Below, piece after piece: positions 13,682-22,654 of a stretch of DNA of 56,800 nt. The position numbers and the translations under genes were made by a program. The stretch is taken from positions 1-56,800 of the forward strand of contig JBDROU010000056.1 in NCBI GenBank assembly GCA_043809745.1. Reading direction: 5' to 3'. How positions within the stretch are numbered: the stretch's first letter is position 1; every line of letters begins with the position of its first letter. Below the pieces are notes generated by a model that was not told the origin of the DNA, did not search any database, and saw only the letters and a program-made list of their open reading frames with translations. Source of the DNA: JBDROU01 sp043809745 [NCBI: bacterium] (GTDB taxonomy: Bacteria; Elusimicrobiota; JBDRMW01).

Positions 13682-14761
13682 TTAAATATCCGCGTTCATT
13701 TTATTTATTATGTTCTGCAAAGCAGCTTTTGATATACCAGACACAATCCTAACCTTTCCTATCCGTTCCGGCAGTACAAATTTAGCTATACCATTTTGAA
13801 ATTTCTTATCGCTGTACATAATCTCCTGCCAACGGCTGCCAACCAACCTTTTAGGCAGTACAACCGGGAGATTAACCCTTCTCAGCAAATTAATCAACCG
13901 ATTAGTTTCGCTGAAGATTCCCTTCTTCCGGGCAATATAACAAGCAAACACCATCCCAAGACTGACCGCCTCCCCATGCTGAACAACCCTGTAGCCAAAA
14001 TAGCTTTCTAACAGGTGCCCGAAAGTATGCCCGAAATTCAATATTTCTCTTATGCCTTTAATTTCTTTTTCGTCCCTCATAACAACATCTGCTTTGCACA
14101 GACTTGATACATAAACTATATGATCGATTATTTTTTTATTCATTTTCAATTTAAGATTCTTTTCCAGAAACTCAAAATAATCCTTTTTTATAATCACGCC
14201 GTATTTAACAACCTCAGCAAAACCGTTAAGCCATTCTTTTGACGGCAATGTATTAAGGAATTCCGTGTTAGACCATACCAGTTCCGGTTGATAAAAAGTT
14301 CCAACCATATTTTTGCCCTGCTTAAGATTAACCCCCGTTTTGCCTCCTATAGAAGCATCCACCTGAGCAAGCAGGGTTGTTGGCAGCTGGAAAAAACGGA
14401 TACCCCTCATAAATGTTGATGCAGCAAAACCGCACAAATCACCTATTACACCCCCGCCAAAAGATATCAAACCGGATTTCCGGTCAAATTTAAGTTTAAG
14501 CAAAGCAGAACATATATCCTCAACAGTCTTAATATTCTTGTATTTTTCCCCGTCAGGAACATGCAAAACATCGCACCTTATCGATTCTTTCTTTAACACG
14601 CTTAACAGCGATCTTAAGTGATGCTTAGCTATGTTTTTATTGGTAATTACCGCAATTTTGGACAGCTTATAAGATGCCACTGTCTTTGCAAAGGCGCGCA
14701 TATCAGAACTGATAATAACCGGATACCGGCTGTTTTCTAATTTAATTATTATTTTTTTCAT
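13682..14761 (-). CDS. aroB: 3-dehydroquinate synthase
   Basis: A 359-residue enzyme catalysing the NAD-dependent second step of the shikimate pathway. Motifs are typical: D-G-E-K-Y-K, the glycine-rich G-G-G-V-I-G-D-L-C-G-F-A-A-S, Q-V-D-A-S-I-G-G-K-T-G-V-N, K-N-M-V-G-T-F-Y-Q-P and the metal-site segment N-F-G-H-T-F-G-H. Length matches the family. It overlaps aroK by 20 bases, indicating translational coupling. Confidence 0.95.
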   Translation of the reverse strand: MKKIIIKLENSRYPVIISSDMRAFAKTVASYKLSKIAVITNKNIAKHHLRSLLSVLKKESIRCDVLHVPDGEKYKNIKTVEDICSALLKLKFDRKSGLISFGGGVIGDLCGFAASTFMRGIRFFQLPTTLLAQVDASIGGKTGVNLKQGKNMVGTFYQPELVWSNTEFLNTLPSKEWLNGFAEVVKYGVIIKKDYFEFLEKNLKLKMNKKIIDHIVYVSSLCKADVVMRDEKEIKGIREILNFGHTFGHLLESYFGYRVVQHGEAVSLGMVFACYIARKKGIFSETNRLINLLRRVNLPVVLPKRLVGSRWQEIMYSDKKFQNGIAKFVLPERIGKVRIVSGISKAALQNIINKMNADI

Positions 14762-15254
14762 TGAATTTCTCTATTATTATATCCGCAACTTTTTCAACGT
14801 TATAAGCATCAGTATCAACTGAAAAATCACAGCGTTTGTAATACTCTTCACGCTGCTTTAGTAACTTCTGAATTTCCTTTAACGGTTCTTCCGTTTGAAG
14901 CAAAGGCCTTGAATTATCATCTTTGACCCTGTCAAAAATAGTCTGCGCTTTTGCTTTAAGACACACAATAAAACCTTTTTTTTCAAGCTCATCCATATTG
15001 ATTGATTTTAGAGGAACACCGCCGCCTGTAGCGACAATAAATTTATCTAACAAACTAACTAATAGTATAGCCTTCGACTCCACTTCTCTAAAGAAAGCTT
15101 CTCCCTTATATTTGAATATCTTGCTTATGCTCATACCCACATCTTTTTCTATCATTTCATCGGAATCAATATACTGATATGAAAGCTTTTTTGCTAATAG
15201 TTTGCCTACAACTGTTTTCCCGGTACCCATAAAACCAGTCAATACTATATTCAT
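14742..15254 (-). CDS. aroK: Shikimate kinase
   Basis: A 170-residue nucleoside-kinase-fold enzyme that phosphorylates shikimate. Walker A is G-F-M-G-T-G-K-T-V (near residue 8). The substrate-binding D-S-D-E-M-I-E and the glycine-rich T-G-G-G-V are present, as are an Arg-rich lid (D-N-S-R-P-L-L) and the later R-E-E-Y-Y. Normal length. It lies 10 bases after aroC and overlaps aroB. Confidence 0.93.
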   Translation of the reverse strand: MNIVLTGFMGTGKTVVGKLLAKKLSYQYIDSDEMIEKDVGMSISKIFKYKGEAFFREVESKAILLVSLLDKFIVATGGGVPLKSINMDELEKKGFIVCLKAKAQTIFDRVKDDNSRPLLQTEEPLKEIQKLLKQREEYYKRCDFSVDTDAYNVEKVADIIIEKFNEKNNN

Positions 15255-15264
15255 ATATACCGCT

Positions 15265-16443
15265 TTAATGTTTCGGCAAAAAATCCAACCTCTTTACCAT
15301 TTTTTCATAATTATTGAAATTAGATTTCATCTCTTTTATGGAATCACCGCCAAATTTCTCTTTTAATGCTCTTGCAATCTCCCAAGAAACCGCCGATTCC
15401 CCTATTACCCCTGCAGCGGGCACCGCGCATACATCGGATCTTACAATTTCCGCTTTAGTAACTGAAAGGTTTTTTAAGTCAACAGTCCTTAATGGATTGT
15501 TTAACGATGCTATGGGTTTCATAATCACCTGTATAACAAGTTCGGAACCGTTAGTGATCCCTCCCTCAAAACCGCCGCATCTGTTTGTTAATCTATAAAA
15601 ACCTTTAAGTTTGTTATAATATATCTCATCATGAGCCTTGCTGCCGGGCGTTGAAGCGAGCGAAAATCCGTCACCAAATTCCACTCCTTTTACAGCCTGT
15701 ATAGATATTAGACTTTTAGAAATCCTGGCATCAAGCTTTCTGTCGCTTGAAACATGACTGCCCAATCCTGCAGGACAACCGGTTACAACTATTTGAAACA
15801 CACCTCCGAGCGTATCCCCAGTTTTCAGAGCATTTTTTATGAGCGAAATCATCTTCTGTTCCGCTTTTTTATCGGCGCATCTAAGAGGAGACTTCTCTAT
15901 AACTGCCCATTTGATATGTTTATAATCAAGTTCTCGTTTTGTTTCGACTTTCCCGATCTGGATCACATGCGAGTAAACTTTTATTCCATATTCATTTAGC
16001 AGCATTTTGGCAAGGGCTCCTACAGCTACCCTGATGGCTGTTTCCCTCGCGCTTGCTCTTTCGAGTATATCCCTCACATCGGTTCTCATGTATTTCTGCA
16101 TCCCAACTAAATCCGCGTGTCCCGGACGTGGTTTATGAATAATCTGCTTAAGATCCAGATCTTTAGAGAGTTTTGACATTAGTTTGCTGTAATTCCTGTA
16201 ATCTTTGTTAATTATCATCAAACCTACAGGTGAACCTATGGTCTCACCCCAACGTACGCCTGATAGTATCTTTACCTTATCAGATTCGATGCGCATACGA
16301 GCGCCTCTGCCATATCCTTTTTGTCTTCTCTCAAGCTCGTAATTGATATCTTCCTCTCTTACCCGGAGTCCCGCTGGCAGTCCTTCTACTATAGCCAGTA
16401 ACGCCTCTCCGTGCGACTCGCCGGCTGTAATAACTCTAAGCAT
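15265..16443 (-). CDS. aroC: Chorismate synthase
   Basis: An enzyme of about 392 residues that makes chorismate from EPSP using reduced FMN. The signature blocks are G-E-S-H-G-E at the N-terminus, R-R-Q-K-G-Y-G-R-G-A-R-M, P-R-P-G-H-A-D, R-A-S-A-R-E-T-A-I-R-V-A-V-G-A and G-G-I-T-N-G. The frame extends six residues further upstream (to 16461). ATG 16443 is preferred because it begins M-L-R-V-I-T-A-G-E-S-H-G and has an AAAGGAAGTGG ribosome binding site ending 4 bases upstream. It sits between aroE and aroK. Confidence 0.95.
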   Translation of the reverse strand: MLRVITAGESHGEALLAIVEGLPAGLRVREEDINYELERRQKGYGRGARMRIESDKVKILSGVRWGETIGSPVGLMIINKDYRNYSKLMSKLSKDLDLKQIIHKPRPGHADLVGMQKYMRTDVRDILERASARETAIRVAVGALAKMLLNEYGIKVYSHVIQIGKVETKRELDYKHIKWAVIEKSPLRCADKKAEQKMISLIKNALKTGDTLGGVFQIVVTGCPAGLGSHVSSDRKLDARISKSLISIQAVKGVEFGDGFSLASTPGSKAHDEIYYNKLKGFYRLTNRCGGFEGGITNGSELVIQVIMKPIASLNNPLRTVDLKNLSVTKAEIVRSDVCAVPAAGVIGESAVSWEIARALKEKFGGDSIKEMKSNFNNYEKMVKRLDFLPKH

Positions 16444-16470
16444 AATTCCACTTCCTTTCATTAAACAGCA

Positions 16471-17313
16471 TCAGACAATTAATTGTTTTTTCATAACATC
16501 AACAGGGGCTTTTTTACCTGTCCATATCTCTAATGATTTTGCGGCCTGGTAAAGAAGCATACCAAAACCGTTAACATGTTTTAATTTTTTCTTTTTAGCC
16601 AGCTTAATTAATGGGGTATCTTTATATATAACGTCATATACAAATAAACCCTGATGCAGACTTCCCGGAGGCACAACAAGCTTATCAGCCGGTTTCATAC
16701 CTACGGGAGTTGCGTTAATTAATATATCAGCCTCTTTTATCACCCAGAATAAACTTGTGGTCTCGCCTATCTCGAAATAATTGACCGCACACCCGAATTC
16801 TTTCTTAATTTTTTCGGACAATATCTCAGCCTTGAATTTCACAATATCAAATATCGTTATCTTCTGCACCCCCTGCTGCGCCAAGCCTACCGCTATAGCT
16901 TTCGCGGCTCCGCCGGCGCCAATCAAAACAGCTTTTTTGCCCTTAGCCTTAAAACTGCCTTCTTTTTCCGAACTTGTTACAAATCCGTAGCAATCCGTGT
17001 TGTAACCGATCAGCTTATTATTCTTATTCGCAATGGTATTTACCGCTCCAATTTTTTTTGCATCCGCATCGAACTCATCCAAAAACTCCATAACAGATTC
17101 CTTATGAGGAACCGTAACATTCAAACCTCTGAGCCCGAATGCGCGCATGCCCATTATAGCCTTTGAAAGACCATCCGAACTTACATGAAAAGGCACATAG
17201 AGCCAATCCAGCCCGAGTTTGCTGAATGCAGCATTATGCATCCGCGGGGAAAGTGTATGCTCTATAGGAGAACCTATAATACCTACAACCTTTGTTTTGC
17301 CATTAATATTCAT
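16471..17313 (-). CDS. aroE: Shikimate dehydrogenase
   Basis: A protein of about 280 residues that reduces 3-dehydroshikimate with NADPH. It shows G-I-I-G-S-P-I-E-H-T-L-S-P-R-M-H-N, N-V-T-V-P-H-K-E (catalytic Lys), G-A-V-N-T-I, N-T-D-C-Y-G-F, the nucleotide-binding I-G-A-G-G-A-A-K-A-I and N-A-T-P-V-G-M. The frame opens further upstream, but ATG 17313 has a GGAGG six bases before it and gives the normal N-terminus. The start codon region directly follows the tldE stop (TAATG junction). Confidence 0.93.
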   Translation of the reverse strand: MNINGKTKVVGIIGSPIEHTLSPRMHNAAFSKLGLDWLYVPFHVSSDGLSKAIMGMRAFGLRGLNVTVPHKESVMEFLDEFDADAKKIGAVNTIANKNNKLIGYNTDCYGFVTSSEKEGSFKAKGKKAVLIGAGGAAKAIAVGLAQQGVQKITIFDIVKFKAEILSEKIKKEFGCAVNYFEIGETTSLFWVIKEADILINATPVGMKPADKLVVPPGSLHQGLFVYDVIYKDTPLIKLAKKKKLKHVNGFGMLLYQAAKSLEIWTGKKAPVDVMKKQLIV

Positions 17314-17315
17314 CA

Positions 17316-18662
17316 TTAACCTCCAATCATAAGCCCATCCACCAAAATTGTGGGCGAACCATAACTGCCAAAATAAGCTGTATCGCTTCCAACTTCGCAA
17401 ACACTATTCATAAAATCCCTTAAATTACCAGCCAGCGTAATGCCCTTAACTGAATGCGTCATTTCTCCCTTTTCAATCCGTATTCCTGCTATCCCAACAG
17501 AGAAATCACCTGATATCGGATCCGCCATATGCATACCCATCACTTCCATTACATAAACACCATTCTGGATATCAGATATCATATCCTCCCTCGTCCGTAT
17601 TCCCGGCAAGATCAAAAAATTTGAACTGCCCGGCGACGGCAAAGTTTTAAATGATCCCCTCGAAGCATTCCCGGTAGAAGCAACATTATCCTTATTTGCA
17701 GTATATGTATCATAAAGCATATTCTCGAATACCCCTTGTTTAACAATACTCAATTTACTAGTGGGTATGCCCTCATCATCAAAATGCGAACTCCCAAGCC
17801 CCTTGGAAAGCGTTGGATCATCAACAATATTAAGAGCAGATGACCCTATTTTTTTCTTTATCATACCAACCAAAAAAGACTTCTTTTTCTGTATCATATC
17901 AGCATTTACCGAAGTAGCTATAAGGTCTAAAAAATCAACCGCAACCGTTGGATCTAAAAGAACCCGGCTCCTCCCCGAAGGTATTTTCTTGCCTTCCAAA
18001 AGGGCGCATGTCCTCTTTGCTGATTCCAGCGCAACAAATTTGAAATCAATATCATCAAAGTATCTCTTACCCGCAGAATATGAACCAACCTGGGTATCCC
18101 CGTTGGCATCTGCCAAACAAGAAAATCCAGTTCCGCAGTAAGTGGACTGCTCGTAAACCTGCCCTCCGTTAGAATTAATCAGCCACATCTGGGCTTCCGC
18201 CTGGGAGTAAGCACTCCTTAAAATCTGTTTAATCCGCTTATCAAAGTTCAAAGCCTGCTTAGCGGATTCTTCAAGAAGACCCTGTCTTTCCAGAGCATTT
18301 ACGGAGAATAGTTTATCATCCCGGATATTAAGCAAATCATCTTCCTTAGCTTCACGGTTGCTTTGAATTAAAGGCAATCTGTAACAATTATCCTTTCCCA
18401 CAACAATTAATGCATCTTGAACCTTTTTAAAAAGAACTCTTAATCGCTCCAAACTTACCATGTTTGAATATGAAAATGCCATTTTATTATCTCTAAATAA
18501 TCGGAGTCCCATCCCCTCATAAGAAGCTTGTTCGCTGTTCTCTAAATCAGATCCATGCAAGCTCAATTCCTGCGATCTGCCGGAAAGCACGAATAATTCT
18601 GAATCATATCCAGAATGCTTTTCTAACTCTTCTTTTAAGATAGGAATTAATTTTTTATCCAA
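17316..18662 (-). CDS. pmbA: TldE/PmbA-family metalloprotease subunit
   Basis: A 448-residue protein of the TldD/PmbA family. It shows S-L-H-G-S-D-L-E near the start, M-G-L-R-L-F-R-D-N-K-M-A-F-S-Y-S, a mid-domain S-G-R-S-R-V-L-L-D-P, F-D-D-E-G-I-P-T-S, and C-terminal S-G-D-F-S-V-G-I-A-G and L-A-G-N-L-R-D-F-M. No HExxxH motif is seen, which fits TldE (PmbA) rather than catalytic TldD. In other bacteria TldD/TldE form a heterodimer that cleaves peptides such as microcin or PqqA-like precursors. The tldD partner is not in this window. The start codon appears to be TTG. It is the gene before aroE. Confidence 0.85.
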   Translation of the reverse strand: MDKKLIPILKEELEKHSGYDSELFVLSGRSQELSLHGSDLENSEQASYEGMGLRLFRDNKMAFSYSNMVSLERLRVLFKKVQDALIVVGKDNCYRLPLIQSNREAKEDDLLNIRDDKLFSVNALERQGLLEESAKQALNFDKRIKQILRSAYSQAEAQMWLINSNGGQVYEQSTYCGTGFSCLADANGDTQVGSYSAGKRYFDDIDFKFVALESAKRTCALLEGKKIPSGRSRVLLDPTVAVDFLDLIATSVNADMIQKKKSFLVGMIKKKIGSSALNIVDDPTLSKGLGSSHFDDEGIPTSKLSIVKQGVFENMLYDTYTANKDNVASTGNASRGSFKTLPSPGSSNFLILPGIRTREDMISDIQNGVYVMEVMGMHMADPISGDFSVGIAGIRIEKGEMTHSVKGITLAGNLRDFMNSVCEVGSDTAYFGSYGSPTILVDGLMIGG

Positions 18663-18669
18663 AATATTA

Positions 18670-18933
18670 TTACTTTTTCTGTTGGAGTTTTATAGGAATT
18701 GAAGCCTGCTTAATATGAGAAACCTTCATTTTAGCAAAACCTACATAAAGCACAATAATAGCCAAAAGTATGCAAAGCAAACCTATTTTCCTGTGTTCAG
18801 TAAGTACGACCGCATCATTGAAAAGGTTGTTTTTTAAGAAGTTGTTTAATTTGAATATGATCTTAATGTGATATAGATATGCCCATCCCAAAACAAGAAA
18901 CATTATACCGCAAAATACTAATAAAATAGCCAT
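18670..18933 (-). CDS. Small two-helix membrane protein
   Basis: An 87-residue protein with two membrane segments (L-V-F-C-G-I-M-F-L-V-L-G-W-A-Y-L at residues 5-20, and I-G-L-L-C-I-L-L-A-I-I-V-L-Y-V-G-F at 50-66). A loop (H-I-K-I-I-F-K-L-N-N-F-L-K-N) and a basic tail follow. I do not recognise it. It lies 7 bases before tldE and has a good ribosome binding site (GGGAG, about 5 bases from the ATG). It is the first gene after the promoter at 18962-18988, so it leads the tldE-aro transcript. Confidence 0.65.
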   Translation of the reverse strand: MAILLVFCGIMFLVLGWAYLYHIKIIFKLNNFLKNNLFNDAVVLTEHRKIGLLCILLAIIVLYVGFAKMKVSHIKQASIPIKLQQKK

Positions 18934-18961
18934 TATACTCCCGTGTTAGCTTCTGCTAAAA

Positions 18962-18988
18962 TGTATAAAATTCTGGCATACCTGTCAA
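18962..18988 (-). promoter_or_regulatory. Promoter of the small membrane protein-tldE-aro run
   Basis: On the minus strand a perfect TTGACA (18983-18988) is followed by TATACA (18962-18967) at 15 bases, or TACATT at 17 bases. It lies in the 99-base gap after the RNA methyltransferase gene and about 30 bases upstream of the start at 18933. It would give the aromatic-pathway genes their own transcript. Confidence 0.55.
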
Positions 18989-19032
18989 GTTAACCGAATA
19001 TGGAATTTTCCAGAAGTTTTCGCTAATGCAGA

Positions 19033-20226
19033 TTACTTTCTTGATAGGGATGCAACTAATTCTATATGCTCAGTATGCGGGAACATATCGAACGGCTGAA
19101 TCTTTTTGATCTCAAAAGCATTAGATAATATTGACAGATCATTCTTTAATGTTTTGGGGTTGCAGGAAATATATATGATGTTGTCAACGCTTGATTCGTT
19201 CAGTTTCCTGGCAACTTTTGGCATTATGCCCATGCGAGGAGGGTCAAATATAACCAAATCCTCCTTTTTAATTTTAAGCCCGTGTATAATTTTCTCCACC
19301 TTTCCATTAAGCAGATGCAAATTTTCAACATCATTTTCTTTTATATTCATTTTTGCGTCAATCAAGGCATTCATGTTTGATTCAATACAAACCACATCAT
19401 TAAATCTATCGGCAAGCAATATTGCAAATCCGCCCCCGCCGCAGTATAGATCATACAACCGGACAGATTTGTCAGAAACAATTTTATCTGCAGCATTCAT
19501 TACATATGTACAAAGATTTTTTAAAAGATACGTATTTGTTTGAAAAAACGCGTTCGGTGAAATAAAGTAAGTCTTCCCAAATATTTCTTCTTTTATATAT
19601 CCCGGACCGAATACCGTTTTTTCAATATTCCCCGACGATTGGTCCGACAACCCGTTATTGACGCTCCAAACAAAAACAGTCACTTCTTTAATATGTTTTT
19701 TGAGCTCATCAGCAAAATCAACTATGTGATCTTCTTGGAAATCTGCGGTAACAAGATTCACCATAAAAGTATTTGTTGTTTTTCCTTCTCTCATTACAAT
19801 ATAGCGCAACACCCCTTGGTGAGTTTTCTGGTTATATACCAGTATCCAAGGCCGTTCCTGAAAATACTTTCTGGTAAAATCTATTACCTCATTGCCCAGC
19901 TGTGAAAACAATAAACATCTGCTGATATCAACAACTCTATCAAAATGCCCCTTTTCCCTTAAACCGACCGCAACCTTTCCATCAACCAACCCAAAAACAT
20001 AATCCATTCTGTTACGGTAAAAATCTAGCCTGGGGGAAGGGATAATATCCCCTATCGTATTTTGGGTTAAACTTCCAAACATTTCTATCAACCGATTCTT
20101 TTTATCAAAAAGCTGTTCAGAATACTCTTTATCCCTACAGCTGCAGCCGCCGCAGACACCCTGATGACGGCATTGACTAAACTCGTTTTTTAAGGATTCC
20201 TGAAATAGATTTTCTTGGGATTTCAT
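19033..20226 (-). CDS. 23S rRNA (uracil-5-)-methyltransferase, RumA/RlmD-like
   Basis: A 397-residue SAM-dependent tRNA/rRNA m5U methyltransferase family member. The N-terminal cysteines C-R-H-Q-G-V-C-G-G-C-S-C would bind an iron-sulfur cluster as in RumA. The catalytic domain has Y-D-L-Y-C-G-G-G-G-F-A-I (SAM site), D-P-P-R, and the nucleophile motif S-C-N-P-K-T-L-K-N-D, ending with F-P-H-T-E-H-I-E. There is no N-terminal TRAM domain, so it is shorter than E. coli RlmD. The target uridine cannot be assigned. It follows the O-antigen ligase/TPR gene by 15 bases. Confidence 0.88.
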   Translation of the reverse strand: MKSQENLFQESLKNEFSQCRHQGVCGGCSCRDKEYSEQLFDKKNRLIEMFGSLTQNTIGDIIPSPRLDFYRNRMDYVFGLVDGKVAVGLREKGHFDRVVDISRCLLFSQLGNEVIDFTRKYFQERPWILVYNQKTHQGVLRYIVMREGKTTNTFMVNLVTADFQEDHIVDFADELKKHIKEVTVFVWSVNNGLSDQSSGNIEKTVFGPGYIKEEIFGKTYFISPNAFFQTNTYLLKNLCTYVMNAADKIVSDKSVRLYDLYCGGGGFAILLADRFNDVVCIESNMNALIDAKMNIKENDVENLHLLNGKVEKIIHGLKIKKEDLVIFDPPRMGIMPKVARKLNESSVDNIIYISCNPKTLKNDLSILSNAFEIKKIQPFDMFPHTEHIELVASLSRK

Positions 20227-20241
20227 GCAAATGCTTTCAAA

Positions 20242-22260
20242 TCATTCGGTCATGCGTTTAAGCATAGAGATGGCCTTATAATTATTAGGATCCATTTTTA
20301 ATACTTTTTCAAACTCTTCCGCAGCTTCTTTTAACATACCTTTCTGATAGTAAGCTGTTCCGCAATTCAGATATGCATCAAAAGATTTTGGATCAATGGA
20401 AATAGCTTTTTTATAAAATTCTATGGCTTTGTCCAGCCTGTTAATCTTGTAATGAATATTGCCCAGATTGTTATATGCGCTCATAAGATTTGGATCCAGT
20501 TCTATTGATTTGAGGTAGCTTTCAATCGCTTTATTCCACATCTTCTCCTTGGAATAAACCCAGCCAAGCCTCTCAAATATTTTTGACTCCGTTGGAAATT
20601 CTTCTGCCAGTTTCTGAAGATCGCCGATAGTCTTTGCGGGATCCAAAACCTTTTCATCAAAAAAACTTTTCTGTTTTTTCAATTCTCTGTAAGCTATATA
20701 CGGCTTTACCAGCTCCTTAAACGAATAAAATCCCACAACACAGATAATACCCAATAACAACGCCCTAATCACAACATCCTTTTTTAGATAAAACTCCCAA
20801 CGCCTCTCTTCCCAACTGGATGCCATGCCCGCAGCAAAAAACAATGAAGCTGAAGATATCACAAACCTCATATCTACAGAGAAAAAGTTCTGCAGCATTA
20901 ATGCTGCAGAACCGGCGAAAAGACCGGAAATCAGAATATTCCTGTTACCAATTTTCTGCATCCACAGCCTTTTAATCTGCAAAACATAAGCGCACAACAG
21001 CAGAATAAATATCGAAAAACCTGTTACTCCGATTTCGGCTAGTATTTGGATATACTCGTTATGCGCATCATTAACAATAAATTTGCCCTGCGGCCAGATA
21101 GATTTAAGCTCATCTGAAGCGAACTCGGGAAAATATACATGGAAGCTGCCCAATCCGACCCCAATCAGCGGATTAGCCCGCCACATACGCAAAGAATCCC
21201 TCCAGATAAGCGGATGAGCCTGCTGTCTGTGCGCAATCTGTAAAAAATAATTTACAGTGTTTCCCACTGATTTTTTGTAAGCACTGTTGCCTGCAAAAAG
21301 AACTAAATGAATAACTATTATCCCTGCAATGCCTCCCAACACCACCCATTTTCTTTTATACAAACCCTTTATCCAAATCCAATTTTGATTGCTTTCAACC
21401 AATAAAAACCAGCTAATTAAACCAAAAACCGCAGCTATCCAGGCGGCTCTGGTCTTCGAATAATAGATAGCAATTAATACCGCCAATGCAACCGCTGTAA
21501 GAAATAATCGCAAAAGCCAATGCTTAAATATGTATAAGCATGAAAAAATAGAAGGTAAAACTACTATTAGAAATGCGGCAAAAAATATCGGGTTGCCGAA
21601 TGTAGACATAACCCTGTCCATTTTCGGCACTTCAATTTGATCGATATTAAAAGCTGCAATTAATATATGAATTGCGATTGAAATAATCAGAAATGCTGAA
21701 AAAGCGATTTTGTGCTTTTTTATATTTAATTTCAGCCCATAAATAAGCACCAAAGCCCACAAAAAATACCATATAAAGATGAAAACTGTTGAATGAATAC
21801 CCCCAAAATACTGCATAATCCCATACAATGATACCAATAAAGTGGAAAAAAACCAGGCAAACAATATAAAGTATCTCTCTTTGTCATTATTAAAAATATG
21901 CGCTGTAAAAAAGAATATCCCACAGCACAAAAGCATGCGTCTTAATTCCTGTATCGCTATTGATTTGTTTGGTACAATAAAATAAAACATCAGGAATCCA
22001 AGAAAATAGGCCAGCATTGGAATATTCAGTGAAAGCTTTTTTAATTCTATCTTACCAAAAATCACAAACCTTATTAGAAGAATAAAAAAAAGAGCAAAAA
22101 CGCCGATTTCAAGCGCTTCAAGTTTATAACGGGCTATTTTCATATCCGGCAAAACTGCGGTCAGAAAGATGGTTACTGCCAGAACAGCTAGCAAGATATA
22201 ATTATACATATACTCCCAGTTAATCGCAGGAACACTCTTTTCTTTTGGTTTGGATTTCAT
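20242..22260 (-). CDS. O-antigen ligase/Wzy_C-family membrane protein with TPR tail
   Basis: A 672-residue protein. The first ~500 residues contain about 12 membrane helices and a long periplasmic loop with S-L-R-M-W-R-A-N-P-L-I-G-V-G-L-G-S-F and A-H-N-E-Y-I-Q-I-L-A-E-I-G, the hallmark of the Wzy_C/O-antigen ligase superfamily. The C-terminal ~170 residues form at least three TPR units (E-S-Y-L-K-S-I-E-L-D-P-N … A-I-E-F-Y-K-K-A-I-S-I-D-P-K …). Such proteins ligate or polymerise surface glycans, or glycosylate proteins, in the inner membrane. The TPR fusion suggests partner binding. The substrate is unknown. Confidence 0.85.
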   Translation of the reverse strand: MKSKPKEKSVPAINWEYMYNYILLAVLAVTIFLTAVLPDMKIARYKLEALEIGVFALFFILLIRFVIFGKIELKKLSLNIPMLAYFLGFLMFYFIVPNKSIAIQELRRMLLCCGIFFFTAHIFNNDKERYFILFAWFFSTLLVSLYGIMQYFGGIHSTVFIFIWYFLWALVLIYGLKLNIKKHKIAFSAFLIISIAIHILIAAFNIDQIEVPKMDRVMSTFGNPIFFAAFLIVVLPSIFSCLYIFKHWLLRLFLTAVALAVLIAIYYSKTRAAWIAAVFGLISWFLLVESNQNWIWIKGLYKRKWVVLGGIAGIIVIHLVLFAGNSAYKKSVGNTVNYFLQIAHRQQAHPLIWRDSLRMWRANPLIGVGLGSFHVYFPEFASDELKSIWPQGKFIVNDAHNEYIQILAEIGVTGFSIFILLLCAYVLQIKRLWMQKIGNRNILISGLFAGSAALMLQNFFSVDMRFVISSASLFFAAGMASSWEERRWEFYLKKDVVIRALLLGIICVVGFYSFKELVKPYIAYRELKKQKSFFDEKVLDPAKTIGDLQKLAEEFPTESKIFERLGWVYSKEKMWNKAIESYLKSIELDPNLMSAYNNLGNIHYKINRLDKAIEFYKKAISIDPKSFDAYLNCGTAYYQKGMLKEAAEEFEKVLKMDPNNYKAISMLKRMTE

Positions 22261-22320
22261 AAGAGAATGCTAGCAAATAATCTGAATATTGACAATATGA
22301 GACATATAACTTCCACCCCC

Positions 22321-22349
22321 TTGACAAAAAACAAAATTCATGTTAAATC
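22321..22349 (+). promoter_or_regulatory. Possible promoter upstream of a small open frame
   Basis: A perfect TTGACA (22321-22326) is followed 17 bases later by TAAATC (22344-22349), or 16 bases later by TTAAAT. The 394-base gap 22261-22654 contains this signal, the 23-codon frame at 22430 and the phased promoter box at 22604. No larger gene is present in the gap. The -10 match is weak. Confidence 0.4.
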
Positions 22350-22429
22350 CCTATCATATAACTCTGATGGAAACAAGTTTTCTTGCATAAAAAATCAGAA
22401 ATAAAGACTAGAATACTACGGAGGATAGC

Positions 22430-22501
22430 ATGGCACAATTCGGATACGTATATTTCTTATTGATGGAATTATTGATAAGTATAAAGAGATCTCATAGATA
22501 G
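22430..22501 (+). CDS. Possible 23-residue hydrophobic small protein
   Basis: ATG at 22430 is preceded by a clear GGAGG six bases upstream. The frame encodes a short hydrophobic peptide (Y-V-Y-F-L-L-M-E-L-L-I-S-I) with a basic end (K-R-S-H-R). A promoter-like TTGACA lies about 105 bases upstream. The segment just before it (CTAGAATACTAC … GGAG) is echoed before the gene at 23556 (CTAGAATATTAC … GGAG). It may be a leader peptide, a small membrane protein, or a chance frame. Confidence 0.3.
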   Translation: MAQFGYVYFLLMELLISIKRSHR

Positions 22502-22603
22502 TAATATTTGCGAGTAAAATATCGTTATTAAAACTTCCTGTCTTAATTAAAGCATTTTTAGCATAGAACAGATGCATCCAAACTCGCATTTGACCTTACA
22601 AAC

Positions 22604-22646
22604 TTTACAACTATTTTACTTGAATTTAACACTAGTTATATATAAT
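22604..22646 (+). promoter_or_regulatory. Phased operator and -10 of the secreted GHKL-like gene
   Basis: TTTACA (22604-22609), TTTACT (22615-22620) and TTAACA (22626-22631) are spaced at exactly 11 bases. TATAAT follows at 22641-22646, nine bases after the third half-site and eight bases before ATG 22655. There is no Shine-Dalgarno, which implies a leaderless mRNA. Direct repeats on one helix face that replace the -35 are typical of PhoB/OmpR-family activators. The regulator's identity is an inference. Confidence 0.6.
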
Positions 22647-22654
22647 TATATTGT

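Noticed and set aside
22261-22320. Minus-strand promoter of the O-antigen ligase-like gene
   Set aside because: TTGTCA-like -35 sequences occur, but no -10 at acceptable spacing matches well enough to list.
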